Source: Candidatus Gastranaerophilales bacterium
Lineage (GTDB): Bacteria; Cyanobacteriota; Vampirovibrionia; Gastranaerophilales; Gastranaerophilaceae
DNA: 64,000 bases
Direction: 5' to 3'
NCBI GenBank assembly: GCA_944325065.1
Contig: CALUYS010000005.1
Coordinates: 17,464 to 81,463 of the forward strand
Part shown: in pieces, positions 46,759 through 55,510 of the stretch
Numbering within the stretch: the stretch's first letter is position 1
How the letters are laid out: every line of letters starts with the position of its first letter
The notes under the pieces: generated by a model
Told to the model about the DNA's origin: nothing
Databases searched by the model: none
Seen by the model: the letters and a program-made list of their open reading frames with translations, nothing else
Position numbers and translations under genes: made by a program

Positions 46759-46814
46759 AAAATATCTCCTATGTTTATTATATAATAAATATAATAAGAA
46801 TTAGGAGATATTTT
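46759..46814 (+). promoter_or_regulatory. Perfect 13-bp inverted repeat covering the rfbF ribosome binding site, with a -10 in the loop
   Basis: AAAATATCTCCTA (46759-46771) and TAGGAGATATTTT (46802-46814) are exact complements. The right arm includes AGGAG (46803-46807), 10 bases before the rfbF ATG. The 30-base loop contains TATAAT-like sequence, so the position of the transcript start decides whether the RNA can fold and hide the site. Confidence 0.55.
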
Positions 46815-46817
46815 TAT

Positions 46818-47600
46818 ATGAAAGTAGTGATATTAGCAGGTGGGCTTGGCACAAGGTTAAGCGAAGAAACTGAATTGAAACCTAAACCTATGGTTGAAAT
46901 AGGCGGGAAACCAATATTGTGGCATATTATGAAAATATACTCTTTTTATGGTTTTAATGATTTTATTATTTTAACAGGCTACAAATCTCACATTATTAAA
47001 GATTATTTTATTAATTATTATAACCGATATTCTGACGTTACTGTTGATATGAATAATAACACCATTGAAGTACATAAAACAAGAAATGAGCCTTGGAAAG
47101 TAACAATGCTTTATACCGGACAAGATACAATGACTGGATCTCGTATTAAAAAAGCACAAAAATATTTAGGTAAAGAACCATTTCTTCTTACTTATGGTGA
47201 TGGGGTTAGTGATGTCAATATAAAAGACTTAATAAAATGCCATAAATCTTCAAAAAAAATTATCACAATGACAGCAGTGCAACTTCAAGGTCGTTTTGGA
47301 GCTTTAGTTATTAAAGATGATAATGTCATAACCTCATTTATGGAAAAACCTAAAGGCGATGAAAGTTGGATAAATGGTGGATTCTTTGTTTGCGAAAATG
47401 AGGTGTTTGATTACATTGATGAAAATAACGACAATGTTATTTTTGAACGTAAACCACTTGAAAACCTTGCTAAAAATAATAAATTAAATGCATATAAGCA
47501 TAGGGGTTTTTGGAAACCAATGGATACATTGCGTGATAAGATAGATTTGACAAATATGTGGCAAAATGATGTTGCACCTTGGGCTGTTTGGAATAAGTGA
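46818..47600 (+). CDS. rfbF: Glucose-1-phosphate cytidylyltransferase
   Basis: The 260-residue nucleotidyltransferase makes CDP-glucose from CTP and glucose-1-phosphate. The signature ILAGGLGTRLSEETELKPKP (nucleotide loop) opens it, and PFLLTYGDGVSDVN and EKPKGDESWINGGFFV are typical RfbF blocks. It is the first step of CDP-sugar synthesis for surface polysaccharide; rfbG and rfbH follow. Confidence 0.97.
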   Translation: MKVVILAGGLGTRLSEETELKPKPMVEIGGKPILWHIMKIYSFYGFNDFIILTGYKSHIIKDYFINYYNRYSDVTVDMNNNTIEVHKTRNEPWKVTMLYTGQDTMTGSRIKKAQKYLGKEPFLLTYGDGVSDVNIKDLIKCHKSSKKIITMTAVQLQGRFGALVIKDDNVITSFMEKPKGDESWINGGFFVCENEVFDYIDENNDNVIFERKPLENLAKNNKLNAYKHRGFWKPMDTLRDKIDLTNMWQNDVAPWAVWNK

Positions 47601-47623
47601 AAAAAAGAAACAATTAGTGTAAC

Positions 47624-47654
47624 AACAAAATATCTTCTCTTTTTATTATATAAT
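47624..47654 (+). promoter_or_regulatory. Promoter-like element of rfbG, duplicate of the one before rfbF
   Basis: ACAAAATATCTTCT then TTTATTATATAATA repeats the sequence at 46757-46787 with few differences. It includes a TATAAT-like -10. The inverted-repeat partner arm seen before rfbF is missing here. Confidence 0.5.
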
Positions 47655-47682
47655 ATATAAAAAAGACAGGAAGGTTTTCTTA

Positions 47683-48765
47683 ATGTTAAAAGAATTTTAT
47701 AATGGAAAAAAAATATTATTAACAGGACATACTGGTTTTAAAGGGTCTTGGCTTGGTTTATGGCTTAAATTATTAGGAGCAAATGTTTTAGGATATGCAT
47801 TAAAACCAAATACAACCCCTTCAATGTTTGAAGAGTTAAAAATTGAAAAGGAAATTGAAACAGTTTATGGTGACATACTTGATGAAAAAAACTTGCAAGC
47901 AACTTTTGATTTTTTTAAACCTGAAATAGTTTTTCATCTTGCAGCACAGCCGCTTGTCAGATTGTCTTATTTTGAGCCTAAGCTAACCTACAAAACAAAC
48001 GTTATAGGGACATTAAACGTTCTTGAAGCGGCAAGAATGTCAAACAGCGTTGTTTCGTTTGTCAATGTAACAACTGACAAATGTTATGAAAACCAAGAAA
48101 AGAATGAAGGATATTGTGAAGATGAGCCAATGGGGGGTTATGATATGTACTCTTCTTCAAAAGGTTGTGTTGAGATTATGTCATCATCTTACCGCCGCTC
48201 ATTTTTGGGAAACGGATATTATATGGCAACTGCTCGGGCTGGAAATGTTATTGGAGGTGGAGATTGGGCTTCTGAACGTCTTATTCCTGATTGTATCAGA
48301 TTTATAAATGACAATAAACCTATTGAAATAAGAAATCCAAATGCTGTTAGACCTTGGCAACATGTTTTGGAACCGCTTTCAGGTTATTTACTTCTCGGGA
48401 TGTTGCTATATGAAGAAAAAAACAAATATGCCCAAGGCTATAACTTTGGACCAAACAAAGACTCTATCTTAAAAGTTAAAGATGTTGTTAATGAAGTTAT
48501 AAAGTGTTACCAGAAAGGGAATGTTGTTTATAATAAAACTGATAATTTACATGAAGCAACTTTACTTATGTTAAATATTGAAAAAGCAAATAAAGAACTT
48601 CATTGGAGACCTCTATATAATGCAAATCAAGCAATTCAATTAACAGTTGATTGGTATAAAAATTATTATCAAAATAATGATAATGATATGCTAAACTTTA
48701 CTTTAAATCAAATAAAAAATTATGAGGAAAATATAGTATGGAACAAAATTTGCGCAATAAAGTAG
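47683..48765 (+). CDS. rfbG: CDP-glucose 4,6-dehydratase
   Basis: The 360-residue short-chain dehydrogenase/reductase converts CDP-glucose to CDP-4-keto-6-deoxyglucose. It has the NAD-binding GHTGFKGSW, a Ser/Thr-Tyr-Lys style active site in YDMYSSSKGCVE and the family block GNVIGGGDWASERLIPD. Its 3' end overlaps rfbH by 28 bases, so the two are translated together. Confidence 0.97.
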   Translation: MLKEFYNGKKILLTGHTGFKGSWLGLWLKLLGANVLGYALKPNTTPSMFEELKIEKEIETVYGDILDEKNLQATFDFFKPEIVFHLAAQPLVRLSYFEPKLTYKTNVIGTLNVLEAARMSNSVVSFVNVTTDKCYENQEKNEGYCEDEPMGGYDMYSSSKGCVEIMSSSYRRSFLGNGYYMATARAGNVIGGGDWASERLIPDCIRFINDNKPIEIRNPNAVRPWQHVLEPLSGYLLLGMLLYEEKNKYAQGYNFGPNKDSILKVKDVVNEVIKCYQKGNVVYNKTDNLHEATLLMLNIEKANKELHWRPLYNANQAIQLTVDWYKNYYQNNDNDMLNFTLNQIKNYEENIVWNKICAIK

Positions 48766-50093
48766 TTGAGAGTGCAAAAGAATATTTTAACGAAACAAAA
48801 AAAAATAAGTTTTTTCAAGAGGGGAAAAAATACATCCCAGCAAGCGGTAAGGTGTTAGATGAAGAAGATTTAGCTAACCTTATTGAAGCTTCTCTTGATA
48901 TGTGGTTGACAACTGGAAGATTTAATGACGCATTTGAAAATGAGTTTGCCAAATTTATGGGCATAAAATATGCTTTGACTACAAACTCAGGCTCAAGTGC
49001 AAATTTGCTTGCAGTTTCTAGTTTAACTTCTCATAAACTTGGTCAAAGGCAATTAAAAAAAGGTGACGAAGTGATAACAGTGGCAGCTGGGTTTCCAACA
49101 ACTGTCAATCCAATAGTCCAAAATGGGCTTGTTCCTGTCTTTGTTGATGTTGAGCTTGAAACTTATAATATTGATGCAACAAAAATAGAAGCAGCAATAA
49201 ACGAAAAGACAAAAGCAATCATCGTTGCTCATACATTGGGAAATCCATTTGATTTAGCAACTATTCAAAAAATAACAAAAAAATATAATTTATGGCTAAT
49301 TGAAGATAATTGCGATGCTTTAGGAGCAACATATAACAGTCAAAAAACAGGAACATTCGGTGACATTGCAACATTTAGTTTTTACCCTGCACATCATATT
49401 ACAATGGGTGAAGGGGGTGCATTAATAACAAACAACCCTCAGTTATACCGTATAATTATGTCATACCGAGATTGGGGTCGCGATTGCTGGTGTAAACCAG
49501 GAGTTGATAACACTTGTAAAAATAGATTTAATATGCAACTTGGTAACTTGCCTTTTGGATATGACCATAAATATACATATTCACATTTAGGGTATAATCT
49601 TAAAATCACCGACTTTCAGGCTGCTATTGGACTGTCACAATTGAAAAAATTGCCACAATTTTTAAAAAAAAGAGAAGAAAATGCAAAGTACCTTCTTCAA
49701 AAACTTGATGATTTGCAGGAATATCTGATTTTACCAAAGGTATCTAAAAACGCAAAATCTTCTTGGTTTGGATTTTTGTTGTCTGTAAGAAAAAATCCTA
49801 AATATTCAAAACAAGAACTTGTAAAATATCTTGAAGAAAATGGAATTGGAACTCGCCAGCTTTTCGCAGGCAACATGCTTCGACAGCCGATGTTTGTTGA
49901 AAACGAAATAGAATTAAAAATAGGGAACTCAAAAATTATAAACTCAAAATATTTAAATGAACAACATTATAGACTTCTTCCGAACACTGATTTTATTATG
50001 AAAAATACTTTTTGGGTTGGTGTTTATCCTGGGTTAAATAAAAATGACTTGGATAAAACTTCTTTAATAATGCACAAATATTTTTCAAATTGA
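48738..50093 (+). CDS. rfbH: RfbH-type CDP-4-keto-6-deoxyglucose 3-dehydrase (E1)
   Basis: The 451-residue PMP/Fe-S enzyme of the DegT/AHBA aminotransferase fold removes the 3-hydroxyl of the CDP-sugar. The PLP lysine of ordinary members is replaced by His in SFYPAHHITMGEGGAL, the hallmark of E1. Cysteines in the DWGRDCWCKPG and DNTCKNRF area are suited to the [2Fe-2S] cluster. The pathway leads to 3,6-dideoxy sugars; an E3 reductase and a final reductase or epimerase are not in this window. Confidence 0.96.
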   Translation: MEQNLRNKVVESAKEYFNETKKNKFFQEGKKYIPASGKVLDEEDLANLIEASLDMWLTTGRFNDAFENEFAKFMGIKYALTTNSGSSANLLAVSSLTSHKLGQRQLKKGDEVITVAAGFPTTVNPIVQNGLVPVFVDVELETYNIDATKIEAAINEKTKAIIVAHTLGNPFDLATIQKITKKYNLWLIEDNCDALGATYNSQKTGTFGDIATFSFYPAHHITMGEGGALITNNPQLYRIIMSYRDWGRDCWCKPGVDNTCKNRFNMQLGNLPFGYDHKYTYSHLGYNLKITDFQAAIGLSQLKKLPQFLKKREENAKYLLQKLDDLQEYLILPKVSKNAKSSWFGFLLSVRKNPKYSKQELVKYLEENGIGTRQLFAGNMLRQPMFVENEIELKIGNSKIINSKYLNEQHYRLLPNTDFIMKNTFWVGVYPGLNKNDLDKTSLIMHKYFSN

Positions 50094-50127
50094 CAAATTA
50101 AACAAAAACATTTAGGATATTTTCATA

Positions 50128-50595
50128 ATGGATAAAAAAAGTCAAAAGTTAATATCAAAAAATAAAATTGCATACCACGAGTATACCATCCTTGAAACTT
50201 ATCAAGCAGGTATTGTTTTATATGGTACGGAAATAAAATCTTTAAGGAAAAACTCAATAAACCTGAAAGATAGTTTTGCCAAAATAGATAAAAACAATGA
50301 ATGTTGGCTATATAATGCTCATATAAGCCATTATGTTGAAGGAAATAGATACAATCATCCTGAAAATCGAGATAGAAAACTTTTACTCACAAAACGTGAA
50401 ATATTAAAAATAATGGGCAAATTAAAAAAAGATAACTTATCATTTATCCCTCTTTCTGTATATTTAAAAAATGGATTTGCAAAAGTAGAGCTAGGATTGG
50501 CAAAAGGCAAAAAACTTTACGATAAGCGTCAAGATTTGGCAAAAAAATCACAAAATCGTGATATCCAAAGAGCCGTAAAGAATTATAAATATTAA
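50128..50595 (+). CDS. smpB: SsrA-binding protein SmpB
   Basis: The 155-residue OB-fold protein brings tmRNA to stalled ribosomes. Family blocks are NKIAYHEYTILETYQAGIVL, GTEIKSLRKNSINLKDSFA, ELGLAKGKKLYDKR and a basic tail. No tmRNA gene was found in the window. Confidence 0.97.
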   Translation: MDKKSQKLISKNKIAYHEYTILETYQAGIVLYGTEIKSLRKNSINLKDSFAKIDKNNECWLYNAHISHYVEGNRYNHPENRDRKLLLTKREILKIMGKLKKDNLSFIPLSVYLKNGFAKVELGLAKGKKLYDKRQDLAKKSQNRDIQRAVKNYKY

Positions 50596-50683
50596 ATTTC
50601 AGCTTTTTAAATGAGTAATTTTTCAAGTATTTATGGTTAAATAGAATATGAAAAATAGTATGGAATAAAGAAAAGTATAAATT

Positions 50684-51460
50684 ATGGATTTAGGTGCAGT
50701 AATAGGTGTTTTTTTTGGTATCGTATGTATCCTTATCGGTCAGGCTCTTGAAGGAGGGAACATAGGTCAACTAATACAGATAACAGCAGCGTTTATTGTA
50801 TTTGGCGGTACAGCAGGAGCTGTGATAATGAGTTTTCCCGTCCCAACAATGAAAGATGCCATGGTTATGGTGACAGATATTTTTGCAGGTCCAAAGGTTA
50901 ATTTTGAAGAAACTATTGATGAAATAATACAATATGCCCAAAAGGCTCGTAAAGAGGGTGTTATTTCATTGGAAAAAGATGCAAAAAATGCAAATGACAA
51001 TCTTCTTCGTTTTGGTTTGGAACTTATAGCCGATGGAACAGATCCAACACTTGTACAAAGTATGCTTGAAAATCAACTTGCACAACTTGAAGCAAAAATA
51101 AACGGTGCCTCAAAAGTTTGGGAATCTGCAGGAGGTTTTGCACCAACTATTGGTATTATTGGTGCAGTTTTAGGTCTAATTCAAGTTATGCAAAACCTAT
51201 CAGATCCGTCAAAACTTGGTGCTGGAATTGCAGTAGCCTTTGTTGCAACAGTTTATGGTGTTGGGAGTGCTAATTTGATTTTTATTCCATTTTCTACACG
51301 TCTAAAATTTAAATACCAAAAAGTTTTTGTATTAAAAGAACTTATAATTGAAGGAGTTATGGCTATTCAAGCAGGAGAATCACCTGCATTAATTGAGCGT
51401 AAACTAAATTCCTTTGTGTTGGATAGTCACTTGAAAGAAAGTAATGAAACTAAAGCATAA
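50684..51460 (+). CDS. motA: Flagellar motor stator protein MotA
   Basis: The 258-residue protein has four membrane helices (about residues 3-20, 30-50, 145-165, 178-198) and the conserved cytoplasmic loop with its charged residues (YAQKARKEGVISLEKDA). PTIGIIGAVLGLIQVM and the GIAVAFVATVYGVGSANL block match MotA. With MotB it conducts ions to turn the rotor built by the SpoA protein at 11-12 kb. motB begins six bases after its stop. Confidence 0.95.
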   Translation: MDLGAVIGVFFGIVCILIGQALEGGNIGQLIQITAAFIVFGGTAGAVIMSFPVPTMKDAMVMVTDIFAGPKVNFEETIDEIIQYAQKARKEGVISLEKDAKNANDNLLRFGLELIADGTDPTLVQSMLENQLAQLEAKINGASKVWESAGGFAPTIGIIGAVLGLIQVMQNLSDPSKLGAGIAVAFVATVYGVGSANLIFIPFSTRLKFKYQKVFVLKELIIEGVMAIQAGESPALIERKLNSFVLDSHLKESNETKA

Positions 51461-51466
51461 AAAATT

Positions 51467-52504
51467 ATGGCAAAGAAAAAAAAACATGAAGAACATGAAA
51501 ATCTTGAACGTTGGTTGGTATCATATGCTGATTTTATGACATTACTTTTCGCAACGTTTGTTGTTTTATATGCCCTTGCACAAACTAATATAAACGAATT
51601 TACAAAACTACAAGATGCTATAAAATCAGCCTTTAAGTCTTTTTCTTTTTTGCAAGGTGAGCAATCTATTCTAAAAGATAGCGGAAAAAATGTTATTGAT
51701 TCATCAGGTGCAAATGATGCTTTAATTGATTCTCTTTTTATGGAATATATAAGTCCAAAATACGAAGAACAATCATTTGAACAAATTCAAGAAGAAATAA
51801 AAAAACTTAGAAATGAAGGATTAAATAATGTTACAACAAAAATAGACAACCGCGGTCTTGTTATAACCTTAAATGATTCAAATATTCTTTTTGAACCGGC
51901 AAGTGCAACTTTATCAAAAGATGCTATGAAAAAACTTGATTATATCGCAGCATTGATAGGCAAAAAATTTATGCTTCACTTAATTCGTATTGAAGGACAT
52001 ACGGATTCAGAACCAATAAATAGTCCTCAGTATCCATCAAATTGGGAACTTTCAACAGCTCGTGCTTGTACTATTGTTCGTTATATGATTGATAAATTTA
52101 AATTCATTCCTGATTTATTTACTGCTGTTGGTTTTGCACATACAAGACCTGTGGTTAAAAATAATACACCAAAAAATAAAGCTCTAAATCGACGAATAGA
52201 AATTATTGTATTAAAAAATAAAAATAAACTTGAAGCAAATAATGCAAATATACAAAATTCAATCTTAAAAATGTCAAAACAATCACAAAAGGTTCTTCGA
52301 GATGAACAACTTGAAGCTATTAATCAAATACTTAATAAAAAAATAATTTTAAATAGTGATATTAAATTTGAAAAACAAAATATAGATGAATATAATAAAT
52401 TTAATATAAACACTGTTGACCCAAAATTATATGAGATTGAAACAATAAGACTTGAAAATAAGGATAAAAAAGAAATATTATATAATAAAACTAAAAAATA
52501 TTAA
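51467..52504 (+). CDS. motB: Flagellar motor stator protein MotB
   Basis: The 345-residue protein has one membrane helix with the ion-carrying Asp22 in SYADFMTLL, a plug/linker region, and an OmpA-like peptidoglycan-binding domain (about 130-240) with EGHTDSEPINS and NRRIEIIV. An extra C-terminal tail of about 100 residues, rich in Asn and Lys, follows the OmpA domain and is not typical. Its stop overlaps the stop of the converging PHP gene by a few bases. Confidence 0.95.
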   Translation: MAKKKKHEEHENLERWLVSYADFMTLLFATFVVLYALAQTNINEFTKLQDAIKSAFKSFSFLQGEQSILKDSGKNVIDSSGANDALIDSLFMEYISPKYEEQSFEQIQEEIKKLRNEGLNNVTTKIDNRGLVITLNDSNILFEPASATLSKDAMKKLDYIAALIGKKFMLHLIRIEGHTDSEPINSPQYPSNWELSTARACTIVRYMIDKFKFIPDLFTAVGFAHTRPVVKNNTPKNKALNRRIEIIVLKNKNKLEANNANIQNSILKMSKQSQKVLRDEQLEAINQILNKKIILNSDIKFEKQNIDEYNKFNINTVDPKLYEIETIRLENKDKKEILYNKTKKY

Positions 52505-53142
52505 AATAAGCTAAACCCGTGAGCATCTGTTCCACCTGTTTTGATAAGTCTATATTTTTCACTTAATTTTTCTAATGTTTTTGTTTTATGAAATTTAATT
52601 ATCCCACGATGTCGACGATAAGGGTAATAAACTTCCAATCCATCCAACCCAATATCAACAAGAGATTTTACAAAACTATCTATATCTATAGCCCAACAAC
52701 AAGCACCGTGTGCCAAAACAGCAATTCCACCAGAATCGTGTATAGCTTCAATAATTTTCTTAGGTCCCCTTTGAAAAGCTTTAAATAATCTAATAACATC
52801 AAGTTCTGTCTCTTTTTTATTTTTGGCACACAAGGAAAGTAATTTTTCATTATTAATATCAATATTATAACCTAATATATGAATTAAAACACCTTTATGC
52901 CATGAATCAAATTCAACACCTGTTATCATATTTTTATAATTTTTGACAGTTTCATCATAATATGCACTTATAGTGTTATGATCGCATATTGAAATAATTT
53001 CAAAATTATGTTTTTTTGCACACTCAATTACTTCCGATGGAAGCATTTTCCCATCGGAGCAACTGGTATGAATATGTAAATTAACTTTACTTTTATAGTC
53101 TTCTATCGTTAGATTATTCAAATAATTAACAAATTTTTCCAT
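52501..53142 (-). CDS. PHP-domain phosphoesterase
   Basis: The 213-residue protein shows the PHP metal motifs: NLHIHTSCSDG (motif 1), ICDHNTISAY (motif 2), a middle His in LAHGACC, and TGGTDAHGF near the end. Related proteins hydrolyse nucleotide monophosphates or 5'-3' oligonucleotides (YciV/RNase AM type). The exact substrate is uncertain. It lies beside the Cys-hydrolase gene on the same strand. Confidence 0.9.
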   Translation of the reverse strand: MEKFVNYLNNLTIEDYKSKVNLHIHTSCSDGKMLPSEVIECAKKHNFEIISICDHNTISAYYDETVKNYKNMITGVEFDSWHKGVLIHILGYNIDINNEKLLSLCAKNKKETELDVIRLFKAFQRGPKKIIEAIHDSGGIAVLAHGACCWAIDIDSFVKSLVDIGLDGLEVYYPYRRHRGIIKFHKTKTLEKLSEKYRLIKTGGTDAHGFSLF

Positions 53143-53167
53143 ATAAATATTTTATATCAAAAATATT

Positions 53168-54073
53168 TTATAAGTTTGCTATAAATTTATTAGTATAAGG
53201 TTTTAAATTTTTAGCAGTAAATTGTATTATTTCATCATCTCTATCTTGTATAACACTCGCCATTGCGGTTTTTACTTGACGACCATTATTGTATATAACA
53301 AGTAACGGAGGTTTAGCATTAACTCCAAATTTTTGACTAACTTGTGGTAGATTTAAATCAGTAGCTATATCTGCATAATTTCCAAGTATAATTGGTAAAT
53401 TAACTTCTAATTCAACCATGCCATTTTGGTTTTGTTCAACTTGTATTTCATCATCAATATGACAAATGTCTGAAGCATAGGGATTATAAACACCCATTTT
53501 ATAACTACGAAATGAAGGATCAACCAACAAAACATCATTATCTATATTTAAAACATGCGTTTTAATAGCATTATCTTCATACGAATCCTTTTGAGTTATT
53601 GCCAATATACAATGCATCATCCCATATTCTTTATTGAAAACACCCATACTATAAACATTTAAATCAGGACATTTTTCTTGTATTTCTTTACCTGCTTTTA
53701 ACATAAGCTCACGACAATTACCCCGAAATTTATCATCGGTATCAATTGATTTAATATTTTTTAAAAAACATCTACCATCTTTATGAAAAACTTTAGTTTT
53801 AGCAGACTTTAAAATATCTGCTTTTGAATATCTACATTTTTGCAATGTTCTCAAGATTTTAGTTGCATTATCCCGCCCAACATAATTAAGCAAATCTCTT
53901 ATATCATTAACTTTGCCTGAACCTTTCATCCCAAAAGAGACTTTATCTTGTGATAAATTATTTAAAGGTGACGTGTTAAAAGTATTTTGATAATTATTCT
54001 TTTTCACATTACTTGCTTTTTTTGCTCCATATAAAGTATTTGGAACAAAATTTGTAATTCCGGCTATTTTCAT
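53168..54073 (-). CDS. Hypothetical protein, probable papain/transglutaminase-like Cys-His-Asp fold
   Basis: This 301-residue product has no recognised name. The N terminus (about 1-50) is low-complexity with QDKVSFG (42-48), a block I recall at the start of many Gastranaerophilales hypothetical proteins. After it come Cys120 in FRGNCRELML, His154 in GMMHCILAI and Asp185 in VLLVDPSF. This is the order and context of the Cys-His-Asp triad of transglutaminase- or papain-like enzymes. It could be a peptidase or deamidase, perhaps exported, but the N terminus is not a classical signal peptide. No neighbour explains it. Confidence 0.7.
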   Translation of the reverse strand: MKIAGITNFVPNTLYGAKKASNVKKNNYQNTFNTSPLNNLSQDKVSFGMKGSGKVNDIRDLLNYVGRDNATKILRTLQKCRYSKADILKSAKTKVFHKDGRCFLKNIKSIDTDDKFRGNCRELMLKAGKEIQEKCPDLNVYSMGVFNKEYGMMHCILAITQKDSYEDNAIKTHVLNIDNDVLLVDPSFRSYKMGVYNPYASDICHIDDEIQVEQNQNGMVELEVNLPIILGNYADIATDLNLPQVSQKFGVNAKPPLLVIYNNGRQVKTAMASVIQDRDDEIIQFTAKNLKPYTNKFIANL

Positions 54074-54102
54074 AAACTTCCCCTTCCATATTATATATAA
54101 AA

Positions 54103-54122
54103 AGGTAGGTATTTACCTACCT
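54103..54122. terminator. Small perfect palindrome between two minus-strand genes
   Basis: AGGTAGGTA (54103-54111) pairs with TACCTACCT (54114-54122) around a TT loop. It overlaps the stop of the small ORF and may end or attenuate its transcript on the minus strand. Confidence 0.5.
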
Positions 54123-54295
54123 ATAAAATCAATTAAATTTTTAGTTTTTATATTATAATTTTTAGTATTTTTATAAATATCTATAGCTTTCATTTCAATA
54201 TCAACTTCAGCCATATTTATTTTAATTTTTTCTTTTTTGCCTTTTTTAGGATACTTATTAGTCCTGTCATAAAAGCTATTGTTGTCAATGTTCAT
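54113..54295 (-). CDS. Putative 60-residue small protein
   Basis: A basic, helical product beginning MNIDNNSFYDRTNKYPKKGK. An AAAGG site lies 13 bases before the ATG. It is not recognised, and composition is close to that of random AT-rich frames. It ends inside the palindrome at 54103-54122 and may be co-transcribed with the Cys-hydrolase gene downstream. Confidence 0.4.
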   Translation of the reverse strand: MNIDNNSFYDRTNKYPKKGKKEKIKINMAEVDIEMKAIDIYKNTKNYNIKTKNLIDFIGR

Positions 54296-54403
54296 TTTAG
54301 TGCTAATGCCTTTCTTAATTTAATTTGATAATAACCTTTTTCTCCCTGTTTTTATCAATTTAAGCATTTTTCAAGGCTCATTATATTATTGTATAATAAA
54401 AAT

Positions 54404-55510
54404 TTAAGTTTCAATATATTCTTTTAATCTTTTACTACGATTAGGATGCCTTAATTTTCTTAAAGCTTTTGCTTCAATTTGACGAATACGTTCGCGTGTA
54501 ACCCCAAATAACTGACCGACTTCTTCCAATGTTCTTTGACGACCATCATCCATTCCAAAACGTAAGCGAAGGACATCACGTTCACGGGGAAATAATCCAC
54601 TTAAAACTTCAGCTAAGTCTTCACGAAGCAATTCATGTGCAACTGTTTTAACAGGTGCATCTGCATCCTTATCTTCAATAAAATCACCTAGACGAGAATC
54701 TTCTTCCTTACCTATTGGTGTTTCCAAAGATAAAGGTTCCTGTGCTACTTTTACAATTTCTCTTAACTTTGGTACTGATATCCCCATTTCCATTGCAAGC
54801 TCATCTTCAGTTGGCTTACGTGACAAATCCTGAGCAAGCTTACGTGTAATTTTCTTTAATTTATTTATTGTCTCAACCATATGAACAGGAATTCTTATAG
54901 TCCTTGCTTGGTCTGCTATAGCTCGAGTTATTGCCTGACGTATCCACCAGGTTGCATACGTCGAAAATTTATAACCTCTTTCGTGATCAAACTTTTCAGC
55001 AGCTCTAATTAAACCTAAATTTCCCTCTTGGATTAAATCCAAAAATAACATCCCACGACCTACATATTTTTTAGCGATGCTTACAACAAGTCGTAAATTT
55101 GCTTGTACAAGCTTGCGTTTTGCTATTGCACCAACCTTTCCCCCTGATAAAATCTTTTGAGCAAGCTGGATTTCTTCTTCTGCGTTTAATAATTTTATTC
55201 TACCTATTTCTCGTAAATACATACGAACAGGATCATCACTTGATATACCTCGAGGTAAAGATAAATCTCCAGATTCTTCATCTTCCTCAGATGTTTCTTC
55301 TTCAAGCGTAGAATCATCACTTTCACTATCAAAAGACGAATCAATAGATGCAACACTATCTAATTTTGTCACAGCTACAGCACCTATTATAGTATCTATA
55401 TTATCAGTTGATAAAGGACTGTCTTCTCCATCAAATAAATCATCTGTATCATTTACAATATCTTCATCTACTACAGACACTATTGATTTATCAGATTTTT
55501 TTCTACTCAT
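54404..55510 (-). CDS. rpoD: Primary RNA polymerase sigma factor
   Basis: The 368-residue sigma-70 has an acidic N-terminal stretch (about 1-80, no region 1.1 of E. coli size), region 1.2 ([16 protein letters not shown]), 2 ([27 protein letters not shown], -10 binding), 3 and 4 ([19 protein letters not shown], -35 binding). It overlaps the end of dnaG by 4 bases, so the two are translationally coupled. The operon dgt-dnaG-rpoD joins DNA replication and transcription, as in Firmicutes. Confidence 0.97.
   Translation of the reverse strand: MSRKKSDKSIVSVVDEDIVNDTDDLFDGEDSPLSTDNIDTIIGAVAVTKLDSVASIDSSFDSESDDSTLEEETSEEDEESGDLSLPRGISSDDPVRMYLREIGRIKLLNAEEEIQLAQKILSGGKVGAIAKRKLVQANLRLVVSIAKKYVGRGMLFLDLIQEGNLGLIRAAEKFDHERGYKFSTYATWWIRQAITRAIADQARTIRIPVHMVETINKLKKITRKLAQDLSRKPTEDELAMEMGISVPKLREIVKVAQEPLSLETPIGKEEDSRLGDFIEDKDADAPVKTVAHELLREDLAEVLSGLFPRERDVLRLRFGMDDGRQRTLEEVGQLFGVTRERIRQIEAKALRKLRHPNRSKRLKEYIET

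Noticed and set aside
53168..54073. Calling a named cysteine protease family
   Set aside because: Only three motif residues support it; no family profile could be run, so the call is kept as probable fold only.
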